Positions 18,307 through 26,104 of a DNA stretch of 64,000 nucleotides are shown here, piece after piece. Each line of letters begins with the position of its first letter. The stretch's first letter is position 1. The stretch is taken from positions 17,141 through 81,140 of the forward strand of contig JBBSRC010000006.1 in assembly GCA_038243395.1 (NCBI GenBank), given 5' to 3'. The translations under genes and the position numbers were made by a program. Source of the DNA: Gelidibacter sp038243395. Its GTDB lineage: Bacteria; Bacteroidota; Bacteroidia; Flavobacteriales; Flavobacteriaceae. Under the pieces are notes generated by a model that was not told where the DNA came from, searched no databases, and saw only the letters and a list, made by a program, of their open reading frames with translations.

Positions 18307-19319
18307 TGTACATTCAAGAAAACATATCTTTAAAACCCTATAACACCTTTGGGTTAAATGCGCATGCACGTTATTTTGTAAAGGTTGAAAGCATTGAGGA
18401 CTTAAAAGCAGTTTTAAGCTTGGATGCCTATCCGAACAAATTCATTCTTGGTGGTGGCAGTAATATGTTACTTACCAAAGATTTAGATTGCTTAGTAATT
18501 TTTGTGGCTTTGAAAGGCATTAAAATAGTTGACGAAAAAGAAAACGAAGTTCTAGTCAAAGCAGGTTCCGGTGAAAATTGGCATCAATTTGTCTTGTTCT
18601 GTTTGGAGCATAATTTTGGAGGCATAGAAAATTTGTCCTTAATTCCAGGGAATGTTGGCGCTGCTCCCATTCAAAATATTGGTGCGTATGGCGTGGAGTT
18701 AAAAGATGTTTTTGAATCGTGCGAAGCATTGAACATTCATACGAAAAAAATTGAAACTTTTAATAAAGAAGAATGTCAATTTGGGTATCGCGAATCAGTA
18801 TTTAAACAAGACAAAAAGAACAGTTATGTTATCGTAAGCACAACTTTAAGATTAACGAAATCTCAGCATCATTTGCATATGGAGTACGGTGCTATTACTG
18901 CAGAATTAAAAGCGATGGGGATATTAAATCCAACTATACAAGACATTTCAAAAGCAGTGATTTCGATTAGGGAAAGTAAACTCCCAAATCCTAAGGAGAT
19001 TGGTAACAGTGGTAGTTTCTTTAAAAACCCTGTTATTACCATAGCTCATTTTGAAAAGCTTCAACTCAACTTTCCAGAAATACCGAGTTATGTGGTATCT
19101 CCAGACGAAATTAAAGTGCCAGCAGGTTGGCTGATTGAAAAATCAGGTTTTAAGGGTAAAGTTTTTAACGACTATGGTGTTCATAAAAAGCAGGCTTTGG
19201 TCTTAGTCAATTACGGAAATGCTAAAGGATCGGACATTCATGATTTAGCCATTCTCATTCAAAACACCATCCAGCAAATCTTCGGGATATCAATTGAAAC
19301 AGAAGTTAATATTATATAA
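18306..19319 (+). CDS. murB: UDP-N-acetylenolpyruvoylglucosamine reductase
   Basis: Reduces UDP-GlcNAc-enolpyruvate to UDP-MurNAc with NADPH and FAD, a step in peptidoglycan synthesis. 337 residues, type I MurB length. FAD-binding 'LGGGSNMLLT', 'SLIPGNVGAAPIQNIGAYGVEL' with catalytic Tyr/Arg region 'QFGYRESVFK', 'NSGSFFKNPV' with the catalytic Ser, and a C-terminal 'ETEVNII' with the Glu. GTG start overlapping the aminotransferase stop (TAGTG). A terminator follows directly. Confidence 0.96.
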   Translation: MYIQENISLKPYNTFGLNAHARYFVKVESIEDLKAVLSLDAYPNKFILGGGSNMLLTKDLDCLVIFVALKGIKIVDEKENEVLVKAGSGENWHQFVLFCLEHNFGGIENLSLIPGNVGAAPIQNIGAYGVELKDVFESCEALNIHTKKIETFNKEECQFGYRESVFKQDKKNSYVIVSTTLRLTKSQHHLHMEYGAITAELKAMGILNPTIQDISKAVISIRESKLPNPKEIGNSGSFFKNPVITIAHFEKLQLNFPEIPSYVVSPDEIKVPAGWLIEKSGFKGKVFNDYGVHKKQALVLVNYGNAKGSDIHDLAILIQNTIQQIFGISIETEVNII

Positions 19320-19320
19320 A

Positions 19321-19353
19321 AAGGCTTCAGAATTGTTTTCTGAAGCCTTAAAA
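19321..19353 (+). terminator. Terminator behind murB
   Basis: Perfect 12-base stem, aaggcttcagaa (19321-19332) and ttctgaagcctt (19338-19349). The following tract is A-rich rather than T-rich, so termination may be better on the minus strand; placement right behind the murB stop supports the call. Confidence 0.65.
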
Positions 19354-19464
19354 TAAATACTATAGTCTCAATTGAAAAAGCTATTAATCAAATATCTCTT
19401 AGAAGAAGAATACTCGACACTATAGATATCACTACAATATTAAAAGAATAAACTCGTTTATTCG

Positions 19465-19472
19465 TAAATTTG
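19465..19472 (+). promoter_or_regulatory. Candidate -7 box for the sigma/anti-sigma operon
   Basis: taaatttg fits the Bacteroidota -7 consensus TAnnTTTG. It lies 94 bases ahead of the TTG start. The leader contains a small hairpin gtccat/atggac (19493-19513) followed by five Ts, which might act as an attenuator. Confidence 0.45.
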
Positions 19473-19565
19473 CCGTCTAATAATTTATATACGTCCATTA
19501 CTAGTATATGGACTTTTTAAACGTTACATTAAATTAAATTTTAACTTTCGAGCCATACATTAGAT

Positions 19566-20096
19566 TTGAGCTATTCATTAGAAGAACATATTGTAGAACT
19601 CCTCGAGAAAGGAGATCAAGCCGCGATTAATTTACTTTATGAAAATTATTCTGACAGTCTCTACGGCGTTATTTTAAAAATAACCAAAAACGAAGAGGTC
19701 GCTCAGGACGCCTTACAGGAAAGTTTTGTGAAGATTTGGAGGAATGCAAAAAAATATGATTCAAAAAAAGCAAAGCTTTTTACATGGCTTTACAGAATTG
19801 CCCGTAACACCGCTATTGATAAGCTGAGAAGTTTCAATAATCGATTTCTGAAAGAAGTCCAAATTGATAAATCAGACGTATATATATTACCAACTGCAAG
19901 TTTAAATCAAGACGTGATTGATTTAAAGGAGCATGTTACCAAACTCGAAGAAAAGTACCAAATAGTTCTGAATGCTTTATTTTTTGAAGGCATGACGCAA
20001 CAAGAAGCTAGTGATGAATTAGATATTCCGTTAGGTACTATAAAATCTAGGTTGAAAATTGGTTTGAGAGATTTAAGAAAAATCTTCAACGATTAA
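19566..20096 (+). CDS. RNA polymerase sigma factor, ECF type (SigK-like)
   Basis: 176 residues with sigma-70 region 2 ('LYENYSDSLYGVILKITKNEE...QESFVKIWRNAKKYD') and region 4 ('LEEKYQIVLNALFFEGMTQQEASDELDIPLGTIKSRLKIG', helix-turn-helix). No region 3, so extracytoplasmic-function group. TTG start (first in-frame start giving the whole of region 2). The anti-sigma gene follows 11 bases later, the usual arrangement. Confidence 0.92.
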   Translation: MSYSLEEHIVELLEKGDQAAINLLYENYSDSLYGVILKITKNEEVAQDALQESFVKIWRNAKKYDSKKAKLFTWLYRIARNTAIDKLRSFNNRFLKEVQIDKSDVYILPTASLNQDVIDLKEHVTKLEEKYQIVLNALFFEGMTQQEASDELDIPLGTIKSRLKIGLRDLRKIFND

Positions 20097-20107
20097 AGAT
20101 TATAAAA

Positions 20108-20914
20108 ATGGAAAAAAAATTGCAAGTTTTTATGGAATCGAGCCTATTGGATAACTATATCTTAGGCACCACAACTCCTAATCAAAATTTAGAAGTTGAA
20201 AGCTATATTGCGGAGTTTCCAGAAGTCAAAGCAGAATATGAAAGACTTCAGGACAATTTAGAAATATTAGCGAAGGCAAATACAATAGAGGCACCAAAAT
20301 ATATTTTGAATGCCATTATTGATGAAATTACAGATGACATACCGGTTATCCACATGTCATCATCTCCCACGCACAAGAGTGCCCCTTGGTTTAGCATTGC
20401 AGCAAGTATTGTGGCTCTAGTTTTTGGAGGCTCATCGTATTTACTTTATGAACAAAATCAATCCTTGACCCTCGAAAATCAAGTTGTAATAGATGAGATT
20501 TTCGACCTTCGAAATGATATAGAAGACAATAACACCAAACTTGAGAATGTTATGCTTCAGTTTATGAAGTTGAATAATCCTGAGACTGAGAAATACGTTT
20601 TGAGAGGAAATTCAAGAGCTAAAAATCTTAAAACTGTGGCTTATATCAATGCAGTTGATAAAACATCTATGATTGATGTGGTTTCTTTACCAAAACTTCC
20701 AGAAAATCAAACTTATCAAATCTGGGCTGAGCTTCAGGATCGAATGGTAAATCTTGGAATTATTGACGAATCAGAACGCAACAGTTTACGTACTATTCCA
20801 TACATGGAGAACGCACTCGGACTAAGTATTACCATAGAACCACAATCTGGATCAACTATTAATAATACACATACAGAGAATTCTGTGGCGGAAATCATTT
20901 TGAAAAACAAATAA
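20108..20914 (+). CDS. Anti-sigma factor (RskA-type)
   Basis: 268 residues. Cytoplasmic N-terminal anti-sigma domain (about 1-95), one membrane segment (about 97-118, 'WFSIAASIVALVFGGSSYLLY'), a short coiled coil, then a periplasmic RskA domain ('LKTVAYINAVDKTSMIDVVSLP', 'YQIWAELQDRMVNLGII'). It should hold the preceding sigma factor until an envelope signal leads to proteolysis (family knowledge). The zinc-binding His-Cys-Cys motif of classical ZAS anti-sigma factors is absent. Confidence 0.9.
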   Translation: MEKKLQVFMESSLLDNYILGTTTPNQNLEVESYIAEFPEVKAEYERLQDNLEILAKANTIEAPKYILNAIIDEITDDIPVIHMSSSPTHKSAPWFSIAASIVALVFGGSSYLLYEQNQSLTLENQVVIDEIFDLRNDIEDNNTKLENVMLQFMKLNNPETEKYVLRGNSRAKNLKTVAYINAVDKTSMIDVVSLPKLPENQTYQIWAELQDRMVNLGIIDESERNSLRTIPYMENALGLSITIEPQSGSTINNTHTENSVAEIILKNK

Positions 20915-20944
20915 ATAGGATCAACTTTAGGTCTAATTTAAGCT

Positions 20945-20972
20945 AACCACCCTCCATAGGGTGGTTTTTTTA
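20945..20972 (+). terminator. Rho-independent terminator
   Basis: aaccaccct pairs with agggtggtt around ccat, followed by a T-run. It ends the sigma/anti-sigma operon. Confidence 0.9.
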
Positions 20973-21031
20973 TGGTTAGTAACTCTCAAGTTTCTCTCTC
21001 GTTTATTTGATTAAAAATTGTTTAAATGCAT

Positions 21032-21039
21032 TATCTTTG
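21032..21039 (+). promoter_or_regulatory. Candidate promoter (-7 box tatctttg)
   Basis: tatctttg matches TAnnTTTG, with tttg 22 bases further upstream (21006-21009) as a possible -33 element. The ATG of the small membrane protein is 16 bases downstream. Confidence 0.6.
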
Positions 21040-21054
21040 TATAAATTTTATAGA

Positions 21055-21258
21055 ATGAAACTCTTACTCATTACATTAATTCTTTTAGGACTAGCTGTTG
21101 CTGGGATTGCTATTAAAATATGGGCAAAAAAAGACGGTAAATTTGCGGGCACTTGTGCCAGTCAAAATCCTATGCTCAATAAGGAAGGCACCCCATGTGG
21201 ATTTTGTGGAAAAGCTCCGGATCAATTTGAAAACTGTAACGAACCGCAACATTCTTAG
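21055..21258 (+). CDS. Small membrane protein, 67 residues
   Basis: One membrane segment (about 2-20) followed by a short extracytoplasmic tail with four cysteines: 'GTCASQNP', 'GTPCGFCGK', 'ENCNE'. The family is widespread in flavobacteria under names such as 'membrane or secreted protein', with no known role. ATG 21055 is chosen over an upstream GTG/TTG because the -7 box would lie inside the longer frame. The glycosyltransferase gene starts six bases after the stop. Confidence 0.8.
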   Translation: MKLLLITLILLGLAVAGIAIKIWAKKDGKFAGTCASQNPMLNKEGTPCGFCGKAPDQFENCNEPQHS

Positions 21259-21264
21259 GGGTTA

Positions 21265-22377
21265 ATGATTATATTACATGTGCTTTTCTACATCTTTGTT
21301 GTAGTTATTTCTGTTCAAATTTTTTTTTATGCCTTCGTTTTTTCTAAAGTAAAACAGAAAAAAGTTGGCTCCGTTATTTCACATAAGCCACCAATATCCG
21401 TGGTTGTTTGCGCAAAAAATGAAGCTGAAAATTTAGAAATATTCTTGCCTTATATACTAAAACAAGATTATCCAAATTTTGAATTGGTATTGATAAATGA
21501 CAGTTCTACGGATAAGACTTTAAATGTCATGGAACGTTTTAAGGCAATTCATAGCAATATTAAAATTGTCGATGTAAAAAGCATTGAAACTTTCTGGGGA
21601 AATAAAAAATATGCGCTTACTTTAGGCATTAAATCCGCAACCCATAACCGTCTGTTATTTACTGATGCAGATTGCAAACCAGCCTCCAATCAATGGATCA
21701 GTGAGATGAACAGTAATTTCTCTCGCGATCATCAAATCGTTTTGGGTTATGGAGGTTATGCGAAAGTCAAAAAATCGTATCTGAACAAATTGATCCGCTT
21801 TGAAACTTTAATGACTGCTATTCAATATTTTTCATATGCTAAGTTAGGTCAACCCTATATGGGCGTTGGAAGAAATTTAGCCTATACCAAAGAGCTATTT
21901 TTTGAAGCTCGTGGTTTTATGGATCATATGAACATCAAATCTGGTGATGACGATCTGTTTGTAAATCAAATTGCTTCTGCACAAAACACTACTATTTGTT
22001 TAGCCAAAAACAGCTTTACCGAGTCGATTCCAAAAAAGTCATTTAATGAGTGGATGGTTCAAAAGCGCAGACATATATCGACAGCAAAGCATTACAAACC
22101 GAAACATAAGGCAATGTTGTCCTTGTTCTTCATTTCACAATTCCTGTTTTTTTTATTGAGTGTTATACTACTCAGTGCCCTGTTTTATTGGAAAATAGTG
22201 CTTGGATTAATCGCAATTAGATATATAACCCTATTTGTATCCATGATTTTAGCTGCGAAAAAATTAGAAGAAAAAGATCTTGTTCCTTTCTTCCCTTTTC
22301 TTGAAATATTTTTAATTGCAGTGCAATTTTCTATCTTTATGAAAAATATCATTTCAAAACCAACGCATTGGAAATAA
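21265..22377 (+). CDS. Glycosyltransferase family 2, membrane-bound
   Basis: 370 residues. N-terminal membrane anchor (about 1-25), GT-A domain with 'ISVVVCAKNEAENL', 'LVLINDSSTDKT' and the metal-binding 'FTDADCKP', and 'GDDDLFVNQ' for acceptor binding, then two or three membrane segments after residue about 290. Probably adds sugars to lipid carriers or lipid A-like acceptors; target unknown. Its end overlaps the next gene by ten bases. Confidence 0.88.
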   Translation: MIILHVLFYIFVVVISVQIFFYAFVFSKVKQKKVGSVISHKPPISVVVCAKNEAENLEIFLPYILKQDYPNFELVLINDSSTDKTLNVMERFKAIHSNIKIVDVKSIETFWGNKKYALTLGIKSATHNRLLFTDADCKPASNQWISEMNSNFSRDHQIVLGYGGYAKVKKSYLNKLIRFETLMTAIQYFSYAKLGQPYMGVGRNLAYTKELFFEARGFMDHMNIKSGDDDLFVNQIASAQNTTICLAKNSFTESIPKKSFNEWMVQKRRHISTAKHYKPKHKAMLSLFFISQFLFFLLSVILLSALFYWKIVLGLIAIRYITLFVSMILAAKKLEEKDLVPFFPFLEIFLIAVQFSIFMKNIISKPTHWK

Positions 22378-22910
22378 AGGAAATTATCAAAAACGCAAAA
22401 AAAAATGAACAGTCGGCATTTAATGCGTTATTGGATTTTTTTTGGAATGATGTTTACGGTTTTCAATTAAAGCGGACCGAAAACGAGAATGACGCTGAGG
22501 ATATTGCGATACAGACCTTTTCTAAGGCCTTCGACAAAATTGATACTTATAATGAAGATTTTGAGTTTAAAACATGGTTGATTACCATTTCTAAAAACAT
22601 TCATATTGATTTAATAAGAAAACGGAAATCTTCCATTCCCAAGTCCAGGCATAATGACAATGACAATTTTCATAATATAATTGATGAATCTCCTTCTCCC
22701 GAAGATAAACTCATTACCGAGCAAAACCTGGCGAAACTACTCCGAGATATTAAAAAGTTAAAACCACATTATCAAGAAGTTATTAATTTGAGATATTTTC
22801 AGGAATTGACTTATAAGGAGATTTCTGAAGAACTTAATGAGCCCATCAATAATGTCAAGGTTAAGCTTTTAAGAGCAAAAAAATTACTAGCCGAGATAAT
22901 TACTAAATAG
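22368..22910 (+). CDS. RNA polymerase sigma factor, sigma-70 family
   Basis: 180 residues with region 2 ('FNALLDFFWNDVYGFQLKRTENENDAEDIAIQ...') and region 4 ('LKPHYQEVINLRYFQELTYKEISEELNEPINNVKVKLLRAKK'). TTG start inside the end of the glycosyltransferase gene. No anti-sigma gene follows, unlike the sigma factor at 19566; an orphan ECF-like factor, probably co-transcribed with the glycosyltransferase and the transporter. Confidence 0.88.
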   Translation: MEIKEIIKNAKKNEQSAFNALLDFFWNDVYGFQLKRTENENDAEDIAIQTFSKAFDKIDTYNEDFEFKTWLITISKNIHIDLIRKRKSSIPKSRHNDNDNFHNIIDESPSPEDKLITEQNLAKLLRDIKKLKPHYQEVINLRYFQELTYKEISEELNEPINNVKVKLLRAKKLLAEIITK

Positions 22911-22912
22911 TA

Positions 22913-24127
22913 GTGCGAATCAGCTTTAAAAAAATAGGGCCCGGTTTATTATTTGCCGGCGCTGCTATTGGCGTTTCCCATCTGGTACAATCTACAAGAG
23001 CTGGAGCAGATTTTGGCTATGGTCTTATTTGGGCTTTAATTCTGGTGCATATCTTTAAATATCCATTTTTCCAATTTGGTCCACGATACGCTTTGGCAAC
23101 TGGCGAAAGTTTATTGGACGGTTATAGAAGACTTGGTAAAGGTGTTTTAATCCTTTATTTCCTTATCACATTTACGACAATGTTTACCATTCAAACGGCG
23201 GTAACGATCGTAACTGCTGGAATTGCCTCTTCGCTTTTTGGCGATTTTATTTCCACAGAATTATGGACCATCATTATTCTCTTCATTTGCGCGCTTGTTT
23301 TGATTAAAGGAAAATATAAATTTCTGGATCAATTAATGAAGATCATCATTATTACACTGACTATAAGTACAGTTGTCGCTGTGATTTTAGCGTTAAACAC
23401 TAGTGGAAATTCGCCTTCATTTGCGCAAGTCCTGCCAAAAAACGCTTTAGAAATCGGTTTTTTAATTGCATTTATGGGTTGGATGCCAGCACCCTTGGAT
23501 GTTTCGGTATGGCAATCACTTTGGGCTCTTGAAAAACAAAAAGTTAATAAAGATTACGGAGTAAAATCATCACTATTCGATTTTAACATCGGTTATGTGG
23601 CAACAATTATTATTGGACTAGGGTTTACTGCACTTGGCGCATTAATCATGTTTCAAAGTGGAGATACCTTCAGCGATAAAGCTGGTGAATTTTCCAACCA
23701 ACTCATCGCAATGTACACAAAAAGCTTAGGAAATTGGTCCTATCTAATTATTGGGGTGGCAGCCTTTACCACGATGTTCAGTACAACATTAACCACTTTA
23801 GACGCCTCGCCAAGAACTATGGCAAGAACTTCAGAATTGCTGTTTGGAAATCTTTCTAAACATTATTATGTAATGTGGATTATTATTTTGATTGCGGGAA
23901 CAGTTTCGATATTCTTCTTTTTGGGTTCAGAAATGGGTCTTCTCATACAAGTGGCCACAATAATTTCATTTTTAACGGCTCCATTTTATGCCATCGTCAA
24001 TTATATGCTCATCAGCAGTAAACATACCCCTGCCCAATGGCGTCCATCCCTCACAATGCATATACTAAGTTGGTTAGGAATTCTATTTTTAATAGGATTT
24101 AGCATTTGGTATCTCACCACACTATAA
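22913..24127 (+). CDS. Nramp-family transporter with altered metal-site motif
   Basis: 404 residues, about 11 membrane helices, LeuT-like fold of the Nramp family. In classical Nramp proteins helix 1 carries the metal-binding Asp-Pro-Gly-Asn. Here the equivalent stretch is 'LLFAGAAIGVSHLVQSTRAG' and has neither Asp nor Asn. Helix 6 keeps a Met-Pro ('GWMPAPLDV') but lacks the usual His. Substrate is thus uncertain; proton-coupled Mn/Fe uptake should not be assumed. GTG start two bases behind the sigma-factor stop. Confidence 0.85.
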   Translation: MRISFKKIGPGLLFAGAAIGVSHLVQSTRAGADFGYGLIWALILVHIFKYPFFQFGPRYALATGESLLDGYRRLGKGVLILYFLITFTTMFTIQTAVTIVTAGIASSLFGDFISTELWTIIILFICALVLIKGKYKFLDQLMKIIIITLTISTVVAVILALNTSGNSPSFAQVLPKNALEIGFLIAFMGWMPAPLDVSVWQSLWALEKQKVNKDYGVKSSLFDFNIGYVATIIIGLGFTALGALIMFQSGDTFSDKAGEFSNQLIAMYTKSLGNWSYLIIGVAAFTTMFSTTLTTLDASPRTMARTSELLFGNLSKHYYVMWIIILIAGTVSIFFFLGSEMGLLIQVATIISFLTAPFYAIVNYMLISSKHTPAQWRPSLTMHILSWLGILFLIGFSIWYLTTL

Positions 24128-24150
24128 TATATATTTACAATTTTACTTTG

Positions 24151-24158
24151 TATCTTTG
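24151..24158 (+). promoter_or_regulatory. Candidate -7 box ahead of lipA
   Basis: tatctttg, 21 bases ahead of the lipA ATG. Exact fit to TAnnTTTG; no convincing -33 tttg. Confidence 0.55.
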
Positions 24159-24178
24159 TGATTGAAAATCCCTATTGA

Positions 24179-25057
24179 ATGAGTACAGAAACTACAACAA
24201 AAATAATTCCCGAACGTCAACCAAAACCAAAATGGTTAAGAGTAAAATTACCAACAGGTAAAAAATACACAGAACTTAGAAGTTTAGTCGACAAGTATAG
24301 TTTAAATACCATCTGTACGTCTGGAAGTTGCCCCAATATGGGAGAATGTTGGGGAGAAGGAACCGCGACATTCATGATTTTAGGAAATATTTGTACGCGT
24401 TCATGTGGTTTTTGTGGTGTAAAAACTGGGCGTCCTGAAACCTTAGATTGGGATGAACCCGAAAAAGTTGCGCGTTCCATAAAACTCATGAGCATTAAGC
24501 ATGCAGTTTTAACCAGTGTTGACCGAGATGATATAAAAGACATGGGAAGTATCATGTGGTCCGAAACGGTAAAAGCAGTACGACGCATGAATCCTGAAAT
24601 TACTTTGGAAACTTTAATTCCTGACTTCCAGGGCATAGAACAGCATATCGATAGAATCGTTGATGTGGCTCCAGAAGTGGTATCGCATAATATTGAAACC
24701 GTTAGAAGGTTGACCCGTGAAGTAAGAATCCAGGCCAAATATGATCGCAGTTTAGGAGTTCTAAAATATTTAAAATCACAAGGGCAACGTCGTACAAAAT
24801 CTGGCATTATGCTCGGTCTTGGAGAAACTCGCGAAGAAGTTATTGAAACTCTTCATGATTTGAGAGCTAACGATGTGGATGTGGTTACCATCGGACAATA
24901 TTTGCAACCGAGTAAAAAGCATTTACCCGTGAAACAATTTATACTTCCCGATCAATTTAAAGAATACGAAACTATAGGATTAGATCTTGGATTCAGACAT
25001 GTTGAAAGTAGTGCTTTGGTAAGATCTTCTTACAAGGCTCAAAAACACATCCACTAA
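24179..25057 (+). CDS. lipA: Lipoyl synthase
   Basis: Radical SAM enzyme that inserts two sulfurs into the octanoyl group on lipoyl domains. 292 residues. Auxiliary [4Fe-4S] cysteines C46, C51, C57 ('CTSGSCPNMGEC') and radical SAM cysteines C72, C76, C79 ('CTRSCGFC'). The C-terminal 'SSALVRSSYKA' supplies the serine that caps the auxiliary cluster. The stop overlaps the start of gap by one base. Confidence 0.97.
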   Translation: MSTETTTKIIPERQPKPKWLRVKLPTGKKYTELRSLVDKYSLNTICTSGSCPNMGECWGEGTATFMILGNICTRSCGFCGVKTGRPETLDWDEPEKVARSIKLMSIKHAVLTSVDRDDIKDMGSIMWSETVKAVRRMNPEITLETLIPDFQGIEQHIDRIVDVAPEVVSHNIETVRRLTREVRIQAKYDRSLGVLKYLKSQGQRRTKSGIMLGLGETREEVIETLHDLRANDVDVVTIGQYLQPSKKHLPVKQFILPDQFKEYETIGLDLGFRHVESSALVRSSYKAQKHIH

Positions 25058-26052
25058 TGACCAGGGTTGCTATTAATGGATTTGGACGAATTGGTCGCCG
25101 TGTATTTCGACTTATTCTAGAGCGCAGTGACATTTATGTAGTTGCGGTGAATGACTTGGCAGATACCAGAACTTTAAGTCACCTGTTAAAATATGACAGT
25201 ATTCATGGCGTATTAAAGAATACCATTTCTTTTGATGAAAATCACATCATTATAGATGATCAAAAGGTTCCTTTACTGAACCATAAAGAAATTGATGAAA
25301 TTGATTGGACCCCGTACAACGTTGATTTTGTCATTGAATCCACAGGAAAGTTCAAAACTATTGAAGAATTAGAAAAACACATTAAAAATGGGGCTAAAAA
25401 AGTTATTTTATCTGTTCCTCCTGCAGATGATTCCATAAAAACCATCGTTCTTGGCGTTAACGATGATATCTTGACTGGCGAGGAAACCATTATCTCAAAC
25501 GCCTCCTGTACTACGAATAATGCAGCGCCGATGATTGCGGTCATTGATGAACTTTGCGGCATCAAACAGGCTTATATAACAACGGTACATTCTTATACCA
25601 CCGATCAAAGTTTACATGATCAACCACATAAAGATTTAAGACGCGCAAGAGCTGCGGGTCAATCTATTGTTCCAACTACGACAGGTGCTGCTAAGGCACT
25701 GACCAAGATTTTTCCGAAATTAAACGATGTAATTGGGGGTTGTGGTATTCGGGTCCCTGTTGCCAACGGTTCTTTAACTGACGTCACTCTAAATGTTGAA
25801 AGAACAGTCTCTATTGAAGATATTAATCTAGCTTTTAAAAAGGCCTCAGAAGCGCATTTAAAAGGTATTTTAGAGTACACTGAAGACCCCATCGTATCCA
25901 TTGATATCGTTGGGAATCCGCACTCTTGTATCTTTGATTCTCAAATGACTTCTGTCATTGGAAATATGATCAAAATTATAGGTTGGTACGATAATGAAAC
26001 TGGTTATTCTAGTCGAATCATTGATTTAATCTGCAATTTGTCGAAGAAATAG
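25057..26052 (+). CDS. gap: Glyceraldehyde-3-phosphate dehydrogenase
   Basis: NAD-linked oxidation of glyceraldehyde 3-phosphate in glycolysis. 331 residues. 'GFGRIGRRVFRL' for the dinucleotide fold, catalytic Cys in 'SNASCTTNN' and His in 'TVHSYTTDQ'. 'NDLADTRTL' keeps the Asp expected of NAD-specific forms. After the Cys the sequence is 'TTNNAAPMI' rather than the common 'TTNCLAP', so this is not the most usual paralog. Translationally coupled to lipA (TAATGA). Confidence 0.95.
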   Translation: MTRVAINGFGRIGRRVFRLILERSDIYVVAVNDLADTRTLSHLLKYDSIHGVLKNTISFDENHIIIDDQKVPLLNHKEIDEIDWTPYNVDFVIESTGKFKTIEELEKHIKNGAKKVILSVPPADDSIKTIVLGVNDDILTGEETIISNASCTTNNAAPMIAVIDELCGIKQAYITTVHSYTTDQSLHDQPHKDLRRARAAGQSIVPTTTGAAKALTKIFPKLNDVIGGCGIRVPVANGSLTDVTLNVERTVSIEDINLAFKKASEAHLKGILEYTEDPIVSIDIVGNPHSCIFDSQMTSVIGNMIKIIGWYDNETGYSSRIIDLICNLSKK

Positions 26053-26104
26053 ATTACTTTGTCGAATAAATAATTATATTTGTTTTTTCATAAAGTGACC
26101 AGAA

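Noticed and set aside
22913..24127. Naming the gene mntH
   Set aside because: The helix 1 metal motif of MntH is missing, so Mn transport is not supported.
24217..24807. Minus-strand frame of 196 residues inside lipA
   Set aside because: Antisense to a clear lipoyl synthase with all six cluster cysteines; no family features of its own.
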